DNA of 64,000 nt from DASVFB01 sp963766345 (GCA_963766345.1 CAVXZL010000011.1:1-64000); one strand, 5' to 3'; positions 49,808 through 58,933 are shown, counted from the first letter of the stretch. Numbers and translations are program-made. Notes: generated from the letters alone by a model not told the origin.

Positions 49808-50748
49808 CGATCCGCAACGCCACACCCGAGGACGTCGATCTGCTCATGTCGCTCGTCGAGCGGCTCGAGTCGGAGCTTCCGCCGAACCCGTACGACGAGG
49901 ATCCGGCGGAGGTCGAGCGCGCGAAGGTGGAGCGCATGGTCGCCGACGGAGTCGCGCTGCTGGCGGAGGACGAAGGACGGCCCGTCGGCTACGCGCTCGC
50001 GCGCTACGGCGACCACGGCCCGACAACGGCGTACGTCTCGGATCTCTGGGTCGACGGCGACGCTCGGCGCCAGGGGCTCGGTCGCGAGCTGCTGCGCCAC
50101 GTGGGCAGCGCCGCTGCGGAGCGCGGGGTCACGCACGTCCTCCTCGACGTCGACGCGAAGAATCGCGGCGCGATCGCCTTCTACGAGCGGCTCGGCTTCG
50201 AGGAGAGCGCGAAGATCTACCGCACACCGCTCGACGGGCTGCTCCGCGAGGAGGAGCCGAAGCCGGAGAGCGTCGGCGCCCTGCACGTCCAGACCGACGA
50301 CGTGCAGGCGGTCGAGCGCGTGGTGCACGAGTACCTGCCGCGATTTCTGCGCGGCGCCTCGGGTGAGGTCACTGCCGGAGGCACGTGGACGATCGTGCGG
50401 ACCGATCCCTTCGACCTCGAGGCGCTCCGCAAGCTCGGCACCGAGCTCTCGTACCGCTTCGGCGTCACGGTCGCGCTCACGCTCGAGGAGGGGACGGTCG
50501 TGCGCTGGGTTATCCACGACCACGGTCGCATGGTCGACGAGTACCTCTCCGTGCCCGAGTACTTCGGGGAGCTGCCGCCCGGCGACGCGCTCGCGCTGCG
50601 TGCGAACCCGACGGTGGTCGCGCGGCTCACGGGCGCCGAGGCGGCGCGCGTGCGCGCGACGGCGCGAACCGCCGAGCGGCCGGGGGACCTGCCGCCTGCG
50701 CCGGAGCTGTACGCACAGGTCGCGGAGCTGCTGGGGTTGCAAGCGTGA
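49804..50748 (+). CDS. GNAT acetyltransferase with additional C-terminal domain
   Basis: 314 aa. Residues 1-150 form a GNAT domain (RNATPEDVDLLMSLVERLES, acetyl-CoA loop VDGDARRQGLGRELLRHVGS, AKNRGAIAFYERLGFEE). The second half (GALHVQTDDVQAVERVVHEY; GTWTIVRTDPFDLEALRKLG; VALTLEEGTVVRWVIHDHGR) is an extra alpha/beta domain of unknown function that looks sensor-like. The pair may acetylate a protein or small molecule; substrate unknown. Confidence 0.85.
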   Translation: MTIRNATPEDVDLLMSLVERLESELPPNPYDEDPAEVERAKVERMVADGVALLAEDEGRPVGYALARYGDHGPTTAYVSDLWVDGDARRQGLGRELLRHVGSAAAERGVTHVLLDVDAKNRGAIAFYERLGFEESAKIYRTPLDGLLREEEPKPESVGALHVQTDDVQAVERVVHEYLPRFLRGASGEVTAGGTWTIVRTDPFDLEALRKLGTELSYRFGVTVALTLEEGTVVRWVIHDHGRMVDEYLSVPEYFGELPPGDALALRANPTVVARLTGAEAARVRATARTAERPGDLPPAPELYAQVAELLGLQA

Positions 50749-51278
50749 TCACGGTCTACGACGCCGCCCGGTGCCCATACTGCGCGCGTGTGCGGATCGC
50801 GTTCGCCGAGAAGGGCGTCGAGTACGAGCCGGTGGAGATCGACCTCTCGAACCGGCCCGCGTGGTTGTACGAGAAGAACCCGGCCGGGAGGGTGCCCGTG
50901 TTGGAGGAGGACACGTTCGTCCTACCGGAGTCGGTCGTGATCATCGAGTACCTCGAGGAGCGCTACCCGGAGCCGGCGCTGCTGCCGGCCGACCCCGCGG
51001 CGCGGGCGCTCGAGCGGCTGCGGGTGCTGAGGTTCGACGACGAGCTCGGCCGCGACTACTACGCCTTCCGGCGCGGTGACGACAACGAGTTGCTCGACCG
51101 GCTGCGCGCCTTCGAACCGCCGACGTACGGGTTCGCGGCGATTGCGTATCTGCCGTGGATCCTGCGTGCGCGCGACATGCTCGGTGTCGAGCTTCCGGCG
51201 CAGCTCGACGAATGGCTGGCCGAGGTCTGCGAGCGGCCGGCGGTTCGCGAGGAGATCGCAGTTCTCGCCGCCCTGTGA
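50745..51278 (+). CDS. Glutathione S-transferase-like protein
   Basis: 177 aa. Thioredoxin-fold N-domain ITVYDAARCPYCARVRIAFA with a CPYC motif, GRVPVLEEDTFVLPESVVII (cis-Pro and Glu-Ser thiol contact), then an all-helical C-domain that is shorter than usual. Actinomycetes use mycothiol rather than glutathione, so the thiol partner is uncertain. GTG 50745 overlaps the GNAT stop. Confidence 0.87.
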   Translation: MITVYDAARCPYCARVRIAFAEKGVEYEPVEIDLSNRPAWLYEKNPAGRVPVLEEDTFVLPESVVIIEYLEERYPEPALLPADPAARALERLRVLRFDDELGRDYYAFRRGDDNELLDRLRAFEPPTYGFAAIAYLPWILRARDMLGVELPAQLDEWLAEVCERPAVREEIAVLAAL

Positions 51279-51291
51279 CGGTCGACCCTCC

Positions 51292-51651
51292 GTGACGATC
51301 GACATCGCCGAGCTCGCAGCGCGGCTGAACGATCCCACGCTGGCGATCCTCGACGTCCGCACCACCGCGGAATACGACGGGACGCGCGGCAGCGCGTGCG
51401 ACGCGCGCCAGGGGCACCTTCCGGGAGCCCGCCACGTCGACGTCGGTGCGCTCGCGCAGTGCGAGACCGCGCCGCAGGTGCGTGAGCTCGTCGGCCTTGC
51501 GGACGGAGCCGAGATCGCGGCGTACTGCCACAGCGGCTCACGCTCCGCGCTCGCGGTCCAGGTGCTCCGGGCCGCGGGCTATGACGCGAGGAACTACGTC
51601 GGGTCGTGGCACGAGTGGTCGCGCCACGACGACTTGCCTATCGAGACGTGA
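51292..51651 (+). CDS. Rhodanese-domain sulfurtransferase
   Basis: 119 aa single rhodanese domain: LAILDVRTTAEYDGTRGSAC, GHLPGARHVDVGAL, active-site loop AAYCHSGSRSALAVQVLRAA (catalytic Cys), GYDARNYVGSWHEWSR. It transfers sulfur from thiosulfate or persulfides. GTG 51292. The palindromic repeat copy 3 begins 7 bp after its stop. Confidence 0.9.
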   Translation: MTIDIAELAARLNDPTLAILDVRTTAEYDGTRGSACDARQGHLPGARHVDVGALAQCETAPQVRELVGLADGAEIAAYCHSGSRSALAVQVLRAAGYDARNYVGSWHEWSRHDDLPIET

Positions 51652-51658
51652 CTCCTCT

Positions 51659-51691
51659 GGACACGTCCGGGGTCTGACCCCGGACATGTCC
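51659..51691. repeat. 33-bp palindromic repeat, copy 3
   Basis: Left arm GGACACGTCCGGGGTC, central T, right arm GACCCCGGACATGTCC; the best-preserved copy, with one non-pairing position. It lies between convergent rhodanese and GATase genes and could work as a bidirectional terminator-like hairpin. Confidence 0.9.
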
Positions 51692-51743
51692 GGATCGGCC
51701 GCGCTGCGCGTGACAAAAGCGTGACGATTCTTCCCCGGGCGGC

Positions 51744-52442
51744 TCAGCCGCTGCGGGCCGGCGCCTTCGAGGCGGCCGTGAGGAACGAGCGCAGCAGCCC
51801 TGCGCCGAACGAGCGCCACTCCCCGTAGCGCCCGCGCAGCTCCTCGAGGAGCTCTTTCGCGTTCGGCACGCGGTCCTCGCTCAGCCAGTGCGCCACCTGG
51901 TCGACGCGGATCTCCGGGTGGAACTGCACGCCCCAGGCGCTGTCCCCGAGCCTGAACGCCTGCGCGCAGACCGGCGAGCGCGCGAGCTCGACCCCGTCTT
52001 CCGGGACGTGGAAGGCATAGCCGTGCGCGTTCCAGACGTCGAACTCACGCGGCAGCGCGCCGAACAGCGGGTCGTCCGCCGCGCCGTCCGAGAGCTCGAC
52101 GCGGGTGAAGCCGAACTCCGGCTCCGGCGACGGCCCGACGTGCGCGCCGCCCGCCTTCGCCAGGAGCTGGCCGCCGAGGCAGACGCCGAGCGTCGGCACG
52201 CGCCGCTCCAGCAACGTGCGCACGAACTCGTCCTCGCGCCGCAGCCATGAGTGCTCGTCCTCCTCGTCGACGTTCATCGGCCCGCCGAAGACGAGGACGG
52301 CGTCGTACTCGGCGAGCGGACGCGGCGGCTCGTCGTGCTCGACGATCCACCATTCGTCGAGCTCGTGCCCGTCGCCGCGCACGACGTCGTCGAACACCTC
52401 GCCGCGCACTTCCTCGCCGTGGACGACCGAAAGCACCCGCAT
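51744..52442 (-). CDS. Class I glutamine amidotransferase-like protein
   Basis: 232 aa. VLVFGGPMNVDEEDEH, nucleophile elbow LGVCLGGQLLAKAGG (Cys), and the His/Glu pair in WGVQFHPEIR. It is a stand-alone GATase1 domain of the GuaA-like group without the ATP pyrophosphatase half, so not GMP synthetase. Ligand probably a glutamyl compound; unknown. ATG 52442 overlaps the DUF72 stop. Confidence 0.87.
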   Translation of the reverse strand: MRVLSVVHGEEVRGEVFDDVVRGDGHELDEWWIVEHDEPPRPLAEYDAVLVFGGPMNVDEEDEHSWLRREDEFVRTLLERRVPTLGVCLGGQLLAKAGGAHVGPSPEPEFGFTRVELSDGAADDPLFGALPREFDVWNAHGYAFHVPEDGVELARSPVCAQAFRLGDSAWGVQFHPEIRVDQVAHWLSEDRVPNAKELLEELRGRYGEWRSFGAGLLRSFLTAASKAPARSG

Positions 52443-53305
52443 CAGAAGAGCGTCGGCTCCGCCGGCTCGGGCTCGACGGCGCCCGTCGCCGGCACGCCCG
52501 CCTCGTCGAGCAGGCCGCGCAGAACGTGCGCGCTCCTCGGGGCATAGTCGTTGCGGTTGTTGTTGAACATCGCGTACACCTCGCGGCGCTCCTCGGCGAG
52601 CCGCGCGATCGGCTCGACCCACTCCTCGAGATCGTCGCGCTCGTACAGCCAGTCGAAGCGCTCGCCCGACGTCTTCGTCTTCTTGTTCCACGTCTTCCAG
52701 TTGCGCCCGTGGAAGCGGATGTACGCGACGTCGTGCGTCGCCGCGGCGACGCGCGGCATGACGTTCGACGCGCGCGTGCGCGGCGAGTCGACGGAGACGT
52801 ACGCGAGGCGGTGCTCCTCGAGGAAGGCCAGCGTGTGCGCCCTCTCGTCCTCGGTCATCCACGAGCGGTGGCGGAACTCGATCAGCGGCACGAGCGGGTA
52901 GAGCAGATCGGCGACGTCGCGCAGGTCGTCGAGCGCCTCCGGCGCCTTCTGCACGCGCGGATGGAACTGCAGCAGCACGCCCCGCAGCTTGCCCGCCGCT
53001 TCGAGCGGGCCGAGCGAGTTGCGGAACTCCACGTACGCGCGTTCGCGAGAGTCGGTCTCCTCGTGGCCAGTCATCTCCTTCGACGCCTTCGCGTGGAAGA
53101 CGAAGCCGTCGGGCGTTCGCTCCGCCCACCGCGCGGCGTTCTCGGGCGACGGAAGCCGGTAGAAAGGCGAGTCGACCTCGACGGTCTCGAACCGCTCGGC
53201 GTAGTAGCGCAGCCGCCCCTCGGCCGTGCGCACGTCGCGCGGATACCAGTGCTTGAGCAGGCCGTCGTCGGCCCAGCTGCAGATGCCGATGTGGACGACC
53301 GCCAC
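52442..53305 (-). CDS. DUF72 (YecE-like) protein
   Basis: 287 aa TIM-barrel protein of the YecE group: HIGICSWADDGLLKHWYPRD, RYYAERFETVEVDSPFYRLP, FHAKASKEMTG, IEFRHRSWMTEDERAHTLAF and the C-terminal EVYAMFNNNRNDYAPRSAHV. Widespread and conserved, with no established activity. GTG 53305. Cotranscribed with the GATase. Confidence 0.9.
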   Translation of the reverse strand: MAVVHIGICSWADDGLLKHWYPRDVRTAEGRLRYYAERFETVEVDSPFYRLPSPENAARWAERTPDGFVFHAKASKEMTGHEETDSRERAYVEFRNSLGPLEAAGKLRGVLLQFHPRVQKAPEALDDLRDVADLLYPLVPLIEFRHRSWMTEDERAHTLAFLEEHRLAYVSVDSPRTRASNVMPRVAAATHDVAYIRFHGRNWKTWNKKTKTSGERFDWLYERDDLEEWVEPIARLAEERREVYAMFNNNRNDYAPRSAHVLRGLLDEAGVPATGAVEPEPAEPTLF

Positions 53306-53325
53306 GCCGTCCCAGGATACGGCCG

Positions 53326-54390
53326 CTACCGCGTCCTCGGCGTCACGACGATGCTGTCGCTGCGGAGGCGGTAGCCCGCGCGCGTCGCGGAGACACAGCC
53401 GGCCGCCGCCACGGACGACGGCAGCGGATTCACGCACGGCGTCTCTCGCGTCGGCACGAGCGCCGTGACCCTGAACGTCTTGCGCTGCGCTAGAGCGATC
53501 TTCCTCGCGAACGACCCGGTCGCGCTCGTGATCGCCGTGCCGGCGTTCCGATCCGTCGCGAAGAACGAGACCGTGGCGCCGGCGACGCCGCGCAGGGCCT
53601 CGAGCAGCGTGCCGCTCAGGAGTACCGAGTTCTTCACGGTCAGCCGCGCGCGCTTCGTCGTGAGCGTCGCCTTCAGCGACAGCGACGAAGGGACGCCGAC
53701 GAGGCCCTGGGTCTCGACGGTGGAGCCGGTGTCCGGCGCCGCGCCGCTCGGGCTCCACGGCGTGACGACGGTGCGCCACACGTGGCTGCCGGCGAAGAGA
53801 GGAGTCGTGAACACGCCGGCGCTGAGCGTCGTCCGCAGGTCGTCGATCTTCGTGCCGAGCGGCGCGTAGTTCGGCAGTCCCCGCGCGTAGGGCTGCGGCA
53901 GGCACACGACGAGCTTCGCGCCGCCGGACGCGGCCTCGGATCCCGTCGTCGGGTCGACGTACAGCGGCAGCTCGAGCGTCTGCGCCGGGAGAGTGAGCCT
54001 CATCGTCCAGACGCCGGCGTGAACCGGCGAGCGCGTGCACTGCGTCGCCGCCTGCTGAACCGCGGCGTCGTTCCGGTCGGCGGCGACCACGACGCCCGTC
54101 GCCGTCGCGCTCGCCCCGGACCCGAGCAGCTGCGCCCGGGCCGAGACGGTCCCGATTCGCGTTCCGACGGGCTGCCCGAGGTTGATCGTGTACCCGCTCG
54201 GCACGTACGTCGTGAGCTGGGCCCACGCCGCGTCCGCCGGCGCGCCCTTCACCTCGAGCACGGTCGTGCCGCTCGCGGCCGTCGCGGTCGGACCGGTGAC
54301 GAGGAGCTGCGTCTTCGCGCTCGCGCCAGCGGCAAGCGCGCAAGCGGCGAGGAGCGCACAGGCCGTCCCGACCCAGAACCGCCGGCCCAT
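53326..54390 (-). CDS. Secreted beta-rich protein of unknown function
   Basis: 354 aa. ATG 54390 gives a signal peptide (RRFWVGTACALLAACALAAG, cleavage near ASA-K). The mature protein is rich in Thr, Ser, Ala and Val with paired Cys residues. It ends in a carboxypeptidase-regulatory/Ig-like beta domain (LLSGTLLEALRGVAGATVSF; NAGTAITSATGSFARKIALA). Its central segment recalls DUF1775-like or surface proteins, without certainty. Divergent from murI. Confidence 0.78.
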   Translation of the reverse strand: MGRRFWVGTACALLAACALAAGASAKTQLLVTGPTATAASGTTVLEVKGAPADAAWAQLTTYVPSGYTINLGQPVGTRIGTVSARAQLLGSGASATATGVVVAADRNDAAVQQAATQCTRSPVHAGVWTMRLTLPAQTLELPLYVDPTTGSEAASGGAKLVVCLPQPYARGLPNYAPLGTKIDDLRTTLSAGVFTTPLFAGSHVWRTVVTPWSPSGAAPDTGSTVETQGLVGVPSSLSLKATLTTKRARLTVKNSVLLSGTLLEALRGVAGATVSFFATDRNAGTAITSATGSFARKIALAQRKTFRVTALVPTRETPCVNPLPSSVAAAGCVSATRAGYRLRSDSIVVTPRTR

Positions 54391-54424
54391 AGGGGAAGAA
54401 GCGTAGCCGTAGAATCGCCCACTG

Positions 54425-55243
54425 ATGGACGCGCGTCCCGTAGGCGTCTTCGACTCGGGCATGGGCGGACTGACCGTCCTGCACGAGCTCCTCGTGACCC
54501 TGCCGCACGAGGACTTCGTCTACCTCGGCGACGGCGCGAGGCTGCCGTACGGCCCGCGGCCGCTGCCGGAGATCCGCCGCTTCGCGCAGGAGATCGGCGG
54601 CTGGCTCGAGACGCAGGGCGTGAAGCTGATCGTCGTCGCGTGCAACGCCGCGACGTCGGCGGCGCTGCCGGATCTCCAGTCGGAGCTCGGCGTGCCGGTG
54701 GTCGGCGTGATCACGCCGGAGGCGCACGCGGCCGTTCAGTCGACGCGGAACAGACGGATCGGCCTGCTCGCGACGGAGGCGACGGTGAGCGCAGGTCGCT
54801 ACGTATCGCTGATTCGCACGCTCGACGCGGGCGTGGAGGTCTTCCAGGTCGCGTGTCCCGCGCTCGTGCCGCTGGTCGAGAGCGACGATCCGTACGGCGC
54901 GGCGACCGTCGACGCGGTGCGCGGCTACGCGAAGCCGCTGCAGGATGCGGGCGTCGACACGGTGATCCTCGGCTGCACGCACTATCCGCTGATCCGGCCG
55001 ATCCTTCAGCGCGTGTTCGGACGCGGCGTCACGCTCGTCTTCTCGGCCGAGGAGACCGCGCGCGAGGTCGCGGATACGCTCGCCCGCAAGGGCATCGAGA
55101 ACGCGGCGTCGCGCGACGGCACGTACCGCTTCCTGACGACCGGCGACGCGAAGACGTTCCGCTCGATGGGCGCGCGCTTTCTCCAGCTGCCGATCGACGA
55201 GGTCGAGCACGTGACCCTCGCCGAGCTCCGGGCGGCGGCATGA
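54425..55243 (+). CDS. murI: Glutamate racemase
   Basis: 272 aa. PVGVFDSGMGGLTVLHELL, catalytic Cys in VVACNAATSAALPDL and in VILGCTHYPLIRPIL, LGDGARLPYGPR. It makes D-glutamate for peptidoglycan. It heads a tightly packed operon with rph, mgtC-like and rdgB; the murI-rph-rdgB order is typical of actinobacteria. Confidence 0.96.
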   Translation: MDARPVGVFDSGMGGLTVLHELLVTLPHEDFVYLGDGARLPYGPRPLPEIRRFAQEIGGWLETQGVKLIVVACNAATSAALPDLQSELGVPVVGVITPEAHAAVQSTRNRRIGLLATEATVSAGRYVSLIRTLDAGVEVFQVACPALVPLVESDDPYGAATVDAVRGYAKPLQDAGVDTVILGCTHYPLIRPILQRVFGRGVTLVFSAEETAREVADTLARKGIENAASRDGTYRFLTTGDAKTFRSMGARFLQLPIDEVEHVTLAELRAAA

Positions 55244-55947
55244 GAGAGGGTCGCCGGCCGAACGAGCTGCGCGCGATCGATCCGCAGATCGACTACCTCG
55301 AGCAGCCGCACGGCGCGGTGCTCTGGACGCAGGGGAAGACGATCGTGCTCTGCACCGCGTCGATCGAGGAGGGCGTGCCGCGGTGGCTCCGCAACTCGGG
55401 CCGCGGCTGGATGACGGCCGAGTACTCGCTTTTGCCGGCGTCGACCGGCGACCGCGTCGAGCGCGAGGCGAGGCGCGGCAAGCAGGGCGGACGGACGATC
55501 GAGATCCAGCGCCTCATCGGCCGGGCGATTCGCGCGGTGACGAACTACCAGGCGCTCGGCGAGCGGACGATCTACCTCGACTGCGACGTCCTCCAGGCGG
55601 ACGGCGGCACGCGCTGTGCGGCGATCTGCGGCGCGTACGTCGCCGCGCGCCGGGCGCTCGACCGCTTCGGCCTTTCGAAGGCGCTCACGGGCTCGGTCGC
55701 CGCGATCTCCGTCGGCATCGTCGACGGCGAGCCCCTGCTCGACCTCGAGTACACGGAGGACTCGACCGCGGAGGTCGACATGAACGTCGTGATGACGGGC
55801 GACGCGCGCCTGGTCGAGGTGCAGGCGACGGCCGAGCGCGAGCCGTTCTCGCGTGAGGAGCTCGAGGCGCTGATCGACCTTGCCGCGGAGGGGATCGAGC
55901 AGATCACCGAGGTGCAGCGCGCCGCCCTCGAGACGGCGGCCGTTTGA
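55240..55947 (+). CDS. rph: Ribonuclease PH
   Basis: 235 aa. GRRPNELRAIDPQIDYLEQP, the RNase PH core WMTAEYSLLPASTGDRVERE, IGRAIRAVTNYQALGERTIY, LDCDVLQADGGTRCAAICGA, YVA. It trims tRNA 3' ends by phosphorolysis. ATG 55240 overlaps the murI stop (ATGA). Confidence 0.96.
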   Translation: MREGRRPNELRAIDPQIDYLEQPHGAVLWTQGKTIVLCTASIEEGVPRWLRNSGRGWMTAEYSLLPASTGDRVEREARRGKQGGRTIEIQRLIGRAIRAVTNYQALGERTIYLDCDVLQADGGTRCAAICGAYVAARRALDRFGLSKALTGSVAAISVGIVDGEPLLDLEYTEDSTAEVDMNVVMTGDARLVEVQATAEREPFSREELEALIDLAAEGIEQITEVQRAALETAAV

Positions 55948-56633
55948 ACCTCGTCGCAGCGGTACCGACCCTCGGCTGGGGCGAGGTCTTCCTCCGGCTC
56001 GCGCTCGCTGCCGTGCTCGGGGCGACGATCGGCTTCGAGCGTGAGCTGCGTGAACGCGAGGCCGGGCTCCGGACGCATCTGCTCGTCTGTCTCGGCTCGG
56101 CGCTGTTCACGATCATCTCCGCGTACGGCTTCCACGATTTTCTGACGAGCGGCGACGCCGTCGTGCGCGCCGACCCGACGCGGATCGCGGCCCAGATCGT
56201 CACCGGCATCGGCTTCCTCGGCGCCGGCGCGATCATCCGCCAGGGCATCTCCGTCCGCGGCCTGACGACCGCTGCGACGCTCTGGGTGGCGGCGGCGATC
56301 GGCATGGCGTCCGGCGCCGGCTACTACCCGGGCGCCGTCATCGGCACCGTGCTGACCCTCATCGCGCTCGGGCCGCTCCGTCTCGCGGCGTACCCGATCT
56401 TCGAGCGCCTCAGGCCGGAGGAGCGGAGTGTCGTCGTCCACCTTCGCCAGGACGCGCGCGCGGGACAGCTCCTCGACGCGCTGGACGACAAGCACGCGCG
56501 CGTCGAGCACTTCCAGCTCGAGGACGAGCACGACCGCCGCGTCGTCACGCTCACGCTCGACACGCCCTCGGAGACGCTCCTGAGCGACCTCGCGGATCTC
56601 GACTTCGTGCAGGCCGTCGAGTGGAACCGGTAG
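55944..56633 (+). CDS. MgtC/SapB family membrane protein
   Basis: 229 aa. ALAAVLGATIGFERELRERE, AGLRTHLLVCLGSALFTIIS, QIVTGIGFLGAGAIIRQGIS, VRGLTTAATLWVAAAIGMAS, then a cytoplasmic ACT-like domain. The MgtC family is tied to magnesium stress and modulates membrane ATPases. TTG 55944 overlaps the rph stop. Insertion of this gene between rph and rdgB is a local arrangement. Confidence 0.9.
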   Translation: MNLVAAVPTLGWGEVFLRLALAAVLGATIGFERELREREAGLRTHLLVCLGSALFTIISAYGFHDFLTSGDAVVRADPTRIAAQIVTGIGFLGAGAIIRQGISVRGLTTAATLWVAAAIGMASGAGYYPGAVIGTVLTLIALGPLRLAAYPIFERLRPEERSVVVHLRQDARAGQLLDALDDKHARVEHFQLEDEHDRRVVTLTLDTPSETLLSDLADLDFVQAVEWNR

Positions 56634-57190
56634 CGCGGCTCTGCTCGAAGAACGAGGGCAAGCTGCGCGAGCTGCGCGCCGCGCTGCCCGGCTGGGAGAT
56701 CGAGCTGCTGGACGCGCAGGAGTATCCGCCCGAGATCGGTGAGACCTACTACGAGAACGCGCGCGGCAAGGCGGACTACGGCCGCTCGATCGAGCCCGGG
56801 GTCTGGGTGATCGGCGAGGACTCGGGGATCGAGGTCGCCGGGCTCGGCGGTAGCCCCGGCGTGCATTCCGCGCGCTTCGGCGGCGACGATCCCGTCGGCC
56901 GGCTGCTGGCGGAGCTCGGAGGCGTCGAGGATCGGCGCGCACGTTACGTCTGCGAGCTCGTCGCGCTCTCGCCCGACGGCGCGGAGTACCGCGGCACAGG
57001 GACGCTCGAAGGCCGGATCGCCGACGAGCCGCGCGGCAGCGAGGGCTTCGGCTACGACCCGATCTTCGTCCCCGAAGGCGAGGAGCGAACGGTCGCGGAG
57101 CTCGGCAACGGGTGGAAGCGGACGCACTCGCACCGCGCGCGCGCCGCGGCCGACCTCTCGAAAGAGCTCTCGCAGGTCACGCATCGTTAG
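56621..57190 (+). CDS. rdgB: XTP/dITP diphosphatase (RdgB/HAM1)
   Basis: 189 aa. CSKNEGKLRELRAALPGWEI, the signature VIGEDSGIEVAGLGGSPGVH, SARFGG, GSEGFGYDPIFVPEGEERTV, and the HRARAAADLSKEL end. It removes non-canonical purine nucleotides. GTG 56621; stop overlaps the convergent YihY gene at 57187-57190. Confidence 0.95.
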   Translation: MEPVARLCSKNEGKLRELRAALPGWEIELLDAQEYPPEIGETYYENARGKADYGRSIEPGVWVIGEDSGIEVAGLGGSPGVHSARFGGDDPVGRLLAELGGVEDRRARYVCELVALSPDGAEYRGTGTLEGRIADEPRGSEGFGYDPIFVPEGEERTVAELGNGWKRTHSHRARAAADLSKELSQVTHR

Positions 57191-58011
57191 GCCAGTCCTT
57201 GCGGCTGCTCCTCGCGACCGTTCCGCCGTGCGTTCGCCCACCAGTTGAGCTCTGCGCCGAAGACGAGCACGTTCGCCATCACGTAGAGCCACACGAGCAG
57301 GATCACCGGCGGGCCGAACGTCCTCAGCACCGGGTTGAGGCTCGTGTAGCGCACGTACACGGGCAGCACCTGGAACCCGGCTTCGAGGATCACCGTTGCG
57401 AGCACCGCGCCGGGGAACACCTCGTGCACCGTCAGTTCCGCGTTCGTCAGCAGGTAGTAGACCGAGACGACGAAGACGAAGACGCCGAGCGACGAGACGA
57501 TCAACGTGAGCACGTAGGCGGAGACGTCGTTGTCGATGAAGCTCGGCGCGTAACGCCGGATGAACGCGACGCCGAGCGAGCCGACGAGCAGGGCGACGAA
57601 GAGCGTCACGAGCGAGCCGAGCATGAGAATCGAAGCGAGCGCCTTCCCGTGCAGGAACGACCGGTTCGGCTTCCCGTAGACGATGTTGAACGCGGACTCG
57701 AGCACGCTGAACAACGAGAGCGACGACCACAGGAGGAAGGCGCCGCCGACGATCCCGAGCGTCGCCGCGTTGTCCTGAACCTTTCGCACGAGCGAGACGA
57801 TGTCGCCGACCGGCGCCTCGGGCAGCGCGTGCTTCAGCTCGGTGACGAGGAAGCTCGACTCGTCCGCGCGGCCGGCGAACCCGAGCGTCGCGAGCGCGAG
57901 GAACGTGAGCGGCACGAACGACAGGAGCGCGAAGTAGGCGATCATCGCCGCCAGGTGTGTTCCGCGATCGGCGAAGAACTTCGCGAACAGTGCACGTTTT
58001 CTGACCCGCAA
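57187..58011 (-). CDS. YihY/virulence factor BrkB-family membrane protein
   Basis: 274 aa with six hydrophobic segments: HLAAMIAYFALLSFVPLTFL, GGAFLLWSSLSLFSVLESAF, NIVYG, FGPPVILLVWLYVMANVLVF, GAELN. This is the former RNase BN misnamed family, of uncertain transport role. It ends against rdgB (convergent overlap) and diverges from pyrE. Confidence 0.88.
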   Translation of the reverse strand: MRVRKRALFAKFFADRGTHLAAMIAYFALLSFVPLTFLALATLGFAGRADESSFLVTELKHALPEAPVGDIVSLVRKVQDNAATLGIVGGAFLLWSSLSLFSVLESAFNIVYGKPNRSFLHGKALASILMLGSLVTLFVALLVGSLGVAFIRRYAPSFIDNDVSAYVLTLIVSSLGVFVFVVSVYYLLTNAELTVHEVFPGAVLATVILEAGFQVLPVYVRYTSLNPVLRTFGPPVILLVWLYVMANVLVFGAELNWWANARRNGREEQPQGLA

Positions 58012-58033
58012 AGGACGCAGTATCGTCCGAGCC

Positions 58034-58567
58034 GTGGACGACGACGACCTACGGCGCGCGCTGCGCGAGCATGCGTACCTCGAGGGCGACTTCGTCCTTC
58101 GGAGCGGCCGGAGGTCGCGCTACTACCTCGACAAGTACCGCTTCGAGACGCGCCCCGACCTGTTGCGCGCGCTCGGCGAGCGGCTCGCGGCGCAGGTTCG
58201 CGAGCACGCGCCGGAGGCGACGCGCATCGCCGGGCCCGAGCTCGGCGCGGTCGCGCTCGCGGCCGCAGCGTCGCTCGAATCGGGCCTTCCGTTCCTCATC
58301 GTCCGCAAGGACGCGAAGGGCTACGGCACCGACAATCGCCTAGAGGGAGTGTTCGAGACGGGCGAGCGGGTGTGCCTCGTGGAGGACGTCGTGACGTCGG
58401 GCGGCGCGGCCGTCTCGGCGGTGCAAGCGCTCCGCGATGTCGGCCTCGAGTGCTCGAACGCGATCTGCGTCGTCGACCGCGAGGAGGGGGGCGTGGACGA
58501 GCTCGCGCGGCACGCCGTCCGCCTGCGGTCGCTGTTCACCGCGTCTGACGTCCTGTCGAGTACCTAA
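58034..58567 (+). CDS. pyrE: Orotate phosphoribosyltransferase
   Basis: 177 aa. FVLRSGRRSRYYLDKYRFET, IAGPELGAVALAAAASLESG, FLIVRKDAKGYGTDNRLEG (flexible catalytic loop) and the PRPP site VCLVEDVVTSGGAAVSAVQA. Makes OMP from orotate and PRPP. GTG 58034. pyrF, the next pathway step, lies 2.1 kb downstream on the same strand. Confidence 0.93.
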   Translation: MDDDDLRRALREHAYLEGDFVLRSGRRSRYYLDKYRFETRPDLLRALGERLAAQVREHAPEATRIAGPELGAVALAAAASLESGLPFLIVRKDAKGYGTDNRLEGVFETGERVCLVEDVVTSGGAAVSAVQALRDVGLECSNAICVVDREEGGVDELARHAVRLRSLFTASDVLSST

Positions 58568-58654
58568 GATGCTCCGCCAAAGCGCATGGTTGAGCCAACG
58601 ATTGGTTGTTAGGGTCCGGAAACCCCAGAATCCGACAACCAGATAGGAGGATTC

Positions 58655-58933
58655 GTGACCAAGCAGGAGTTCGTCAAGGCGGTCGCGCAGAAGAGCGGTC
58701 TCGCAGATCGCGACGCTCAGAAGGCGGTCGACGCCTTCCTCGACACGATCACCGACACGCTCAAAGACGGTGGTGACGTCAACTTCACGGGGTTCGGCAA
58801 GTTCTCGGCTGCGAATCGCGCCGCCCGGCAGGGCGTGAACCCGCGCACAGGAGAGCGGGTCCAGATCGCCGCGACCACCGTGCCGAAGTTCTCGGCGGGG
58901 AGCCAGCTCAAGGCAGCCGTCAAGGGCTCTTAG
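58655..58933 (+). CDS. hup: HU-family nucleoid protein
   Basis: 92 aa. TKQEFVKAVAQKSGLADRDA, GDVNFTGFGKFSAANRAARQ and GVNPRTGERVQIAATTVPKF contain the HU dimer core and DNA-binding arms (GVNPRTGE). It lacks the long Lys/Ala tail of mycobacterial HupB. GTG 58655 follows a strong AGGAGG. Confidence 0.95.
   Translation: MTKQEFVKAVAQKSGLADRDAQKAVDAFLDTITDTLKDGGDVNFTGFGKFSAANRAARQGVNPRTGERVQIAATTVPKFSAGSQLKAAVKGS

Noticed and set aside
51744..52442. GMP synthase (guaA)
   Set aside because: Only the amidotransferase half is present; the ATP pyrophosphatase domain is missing.
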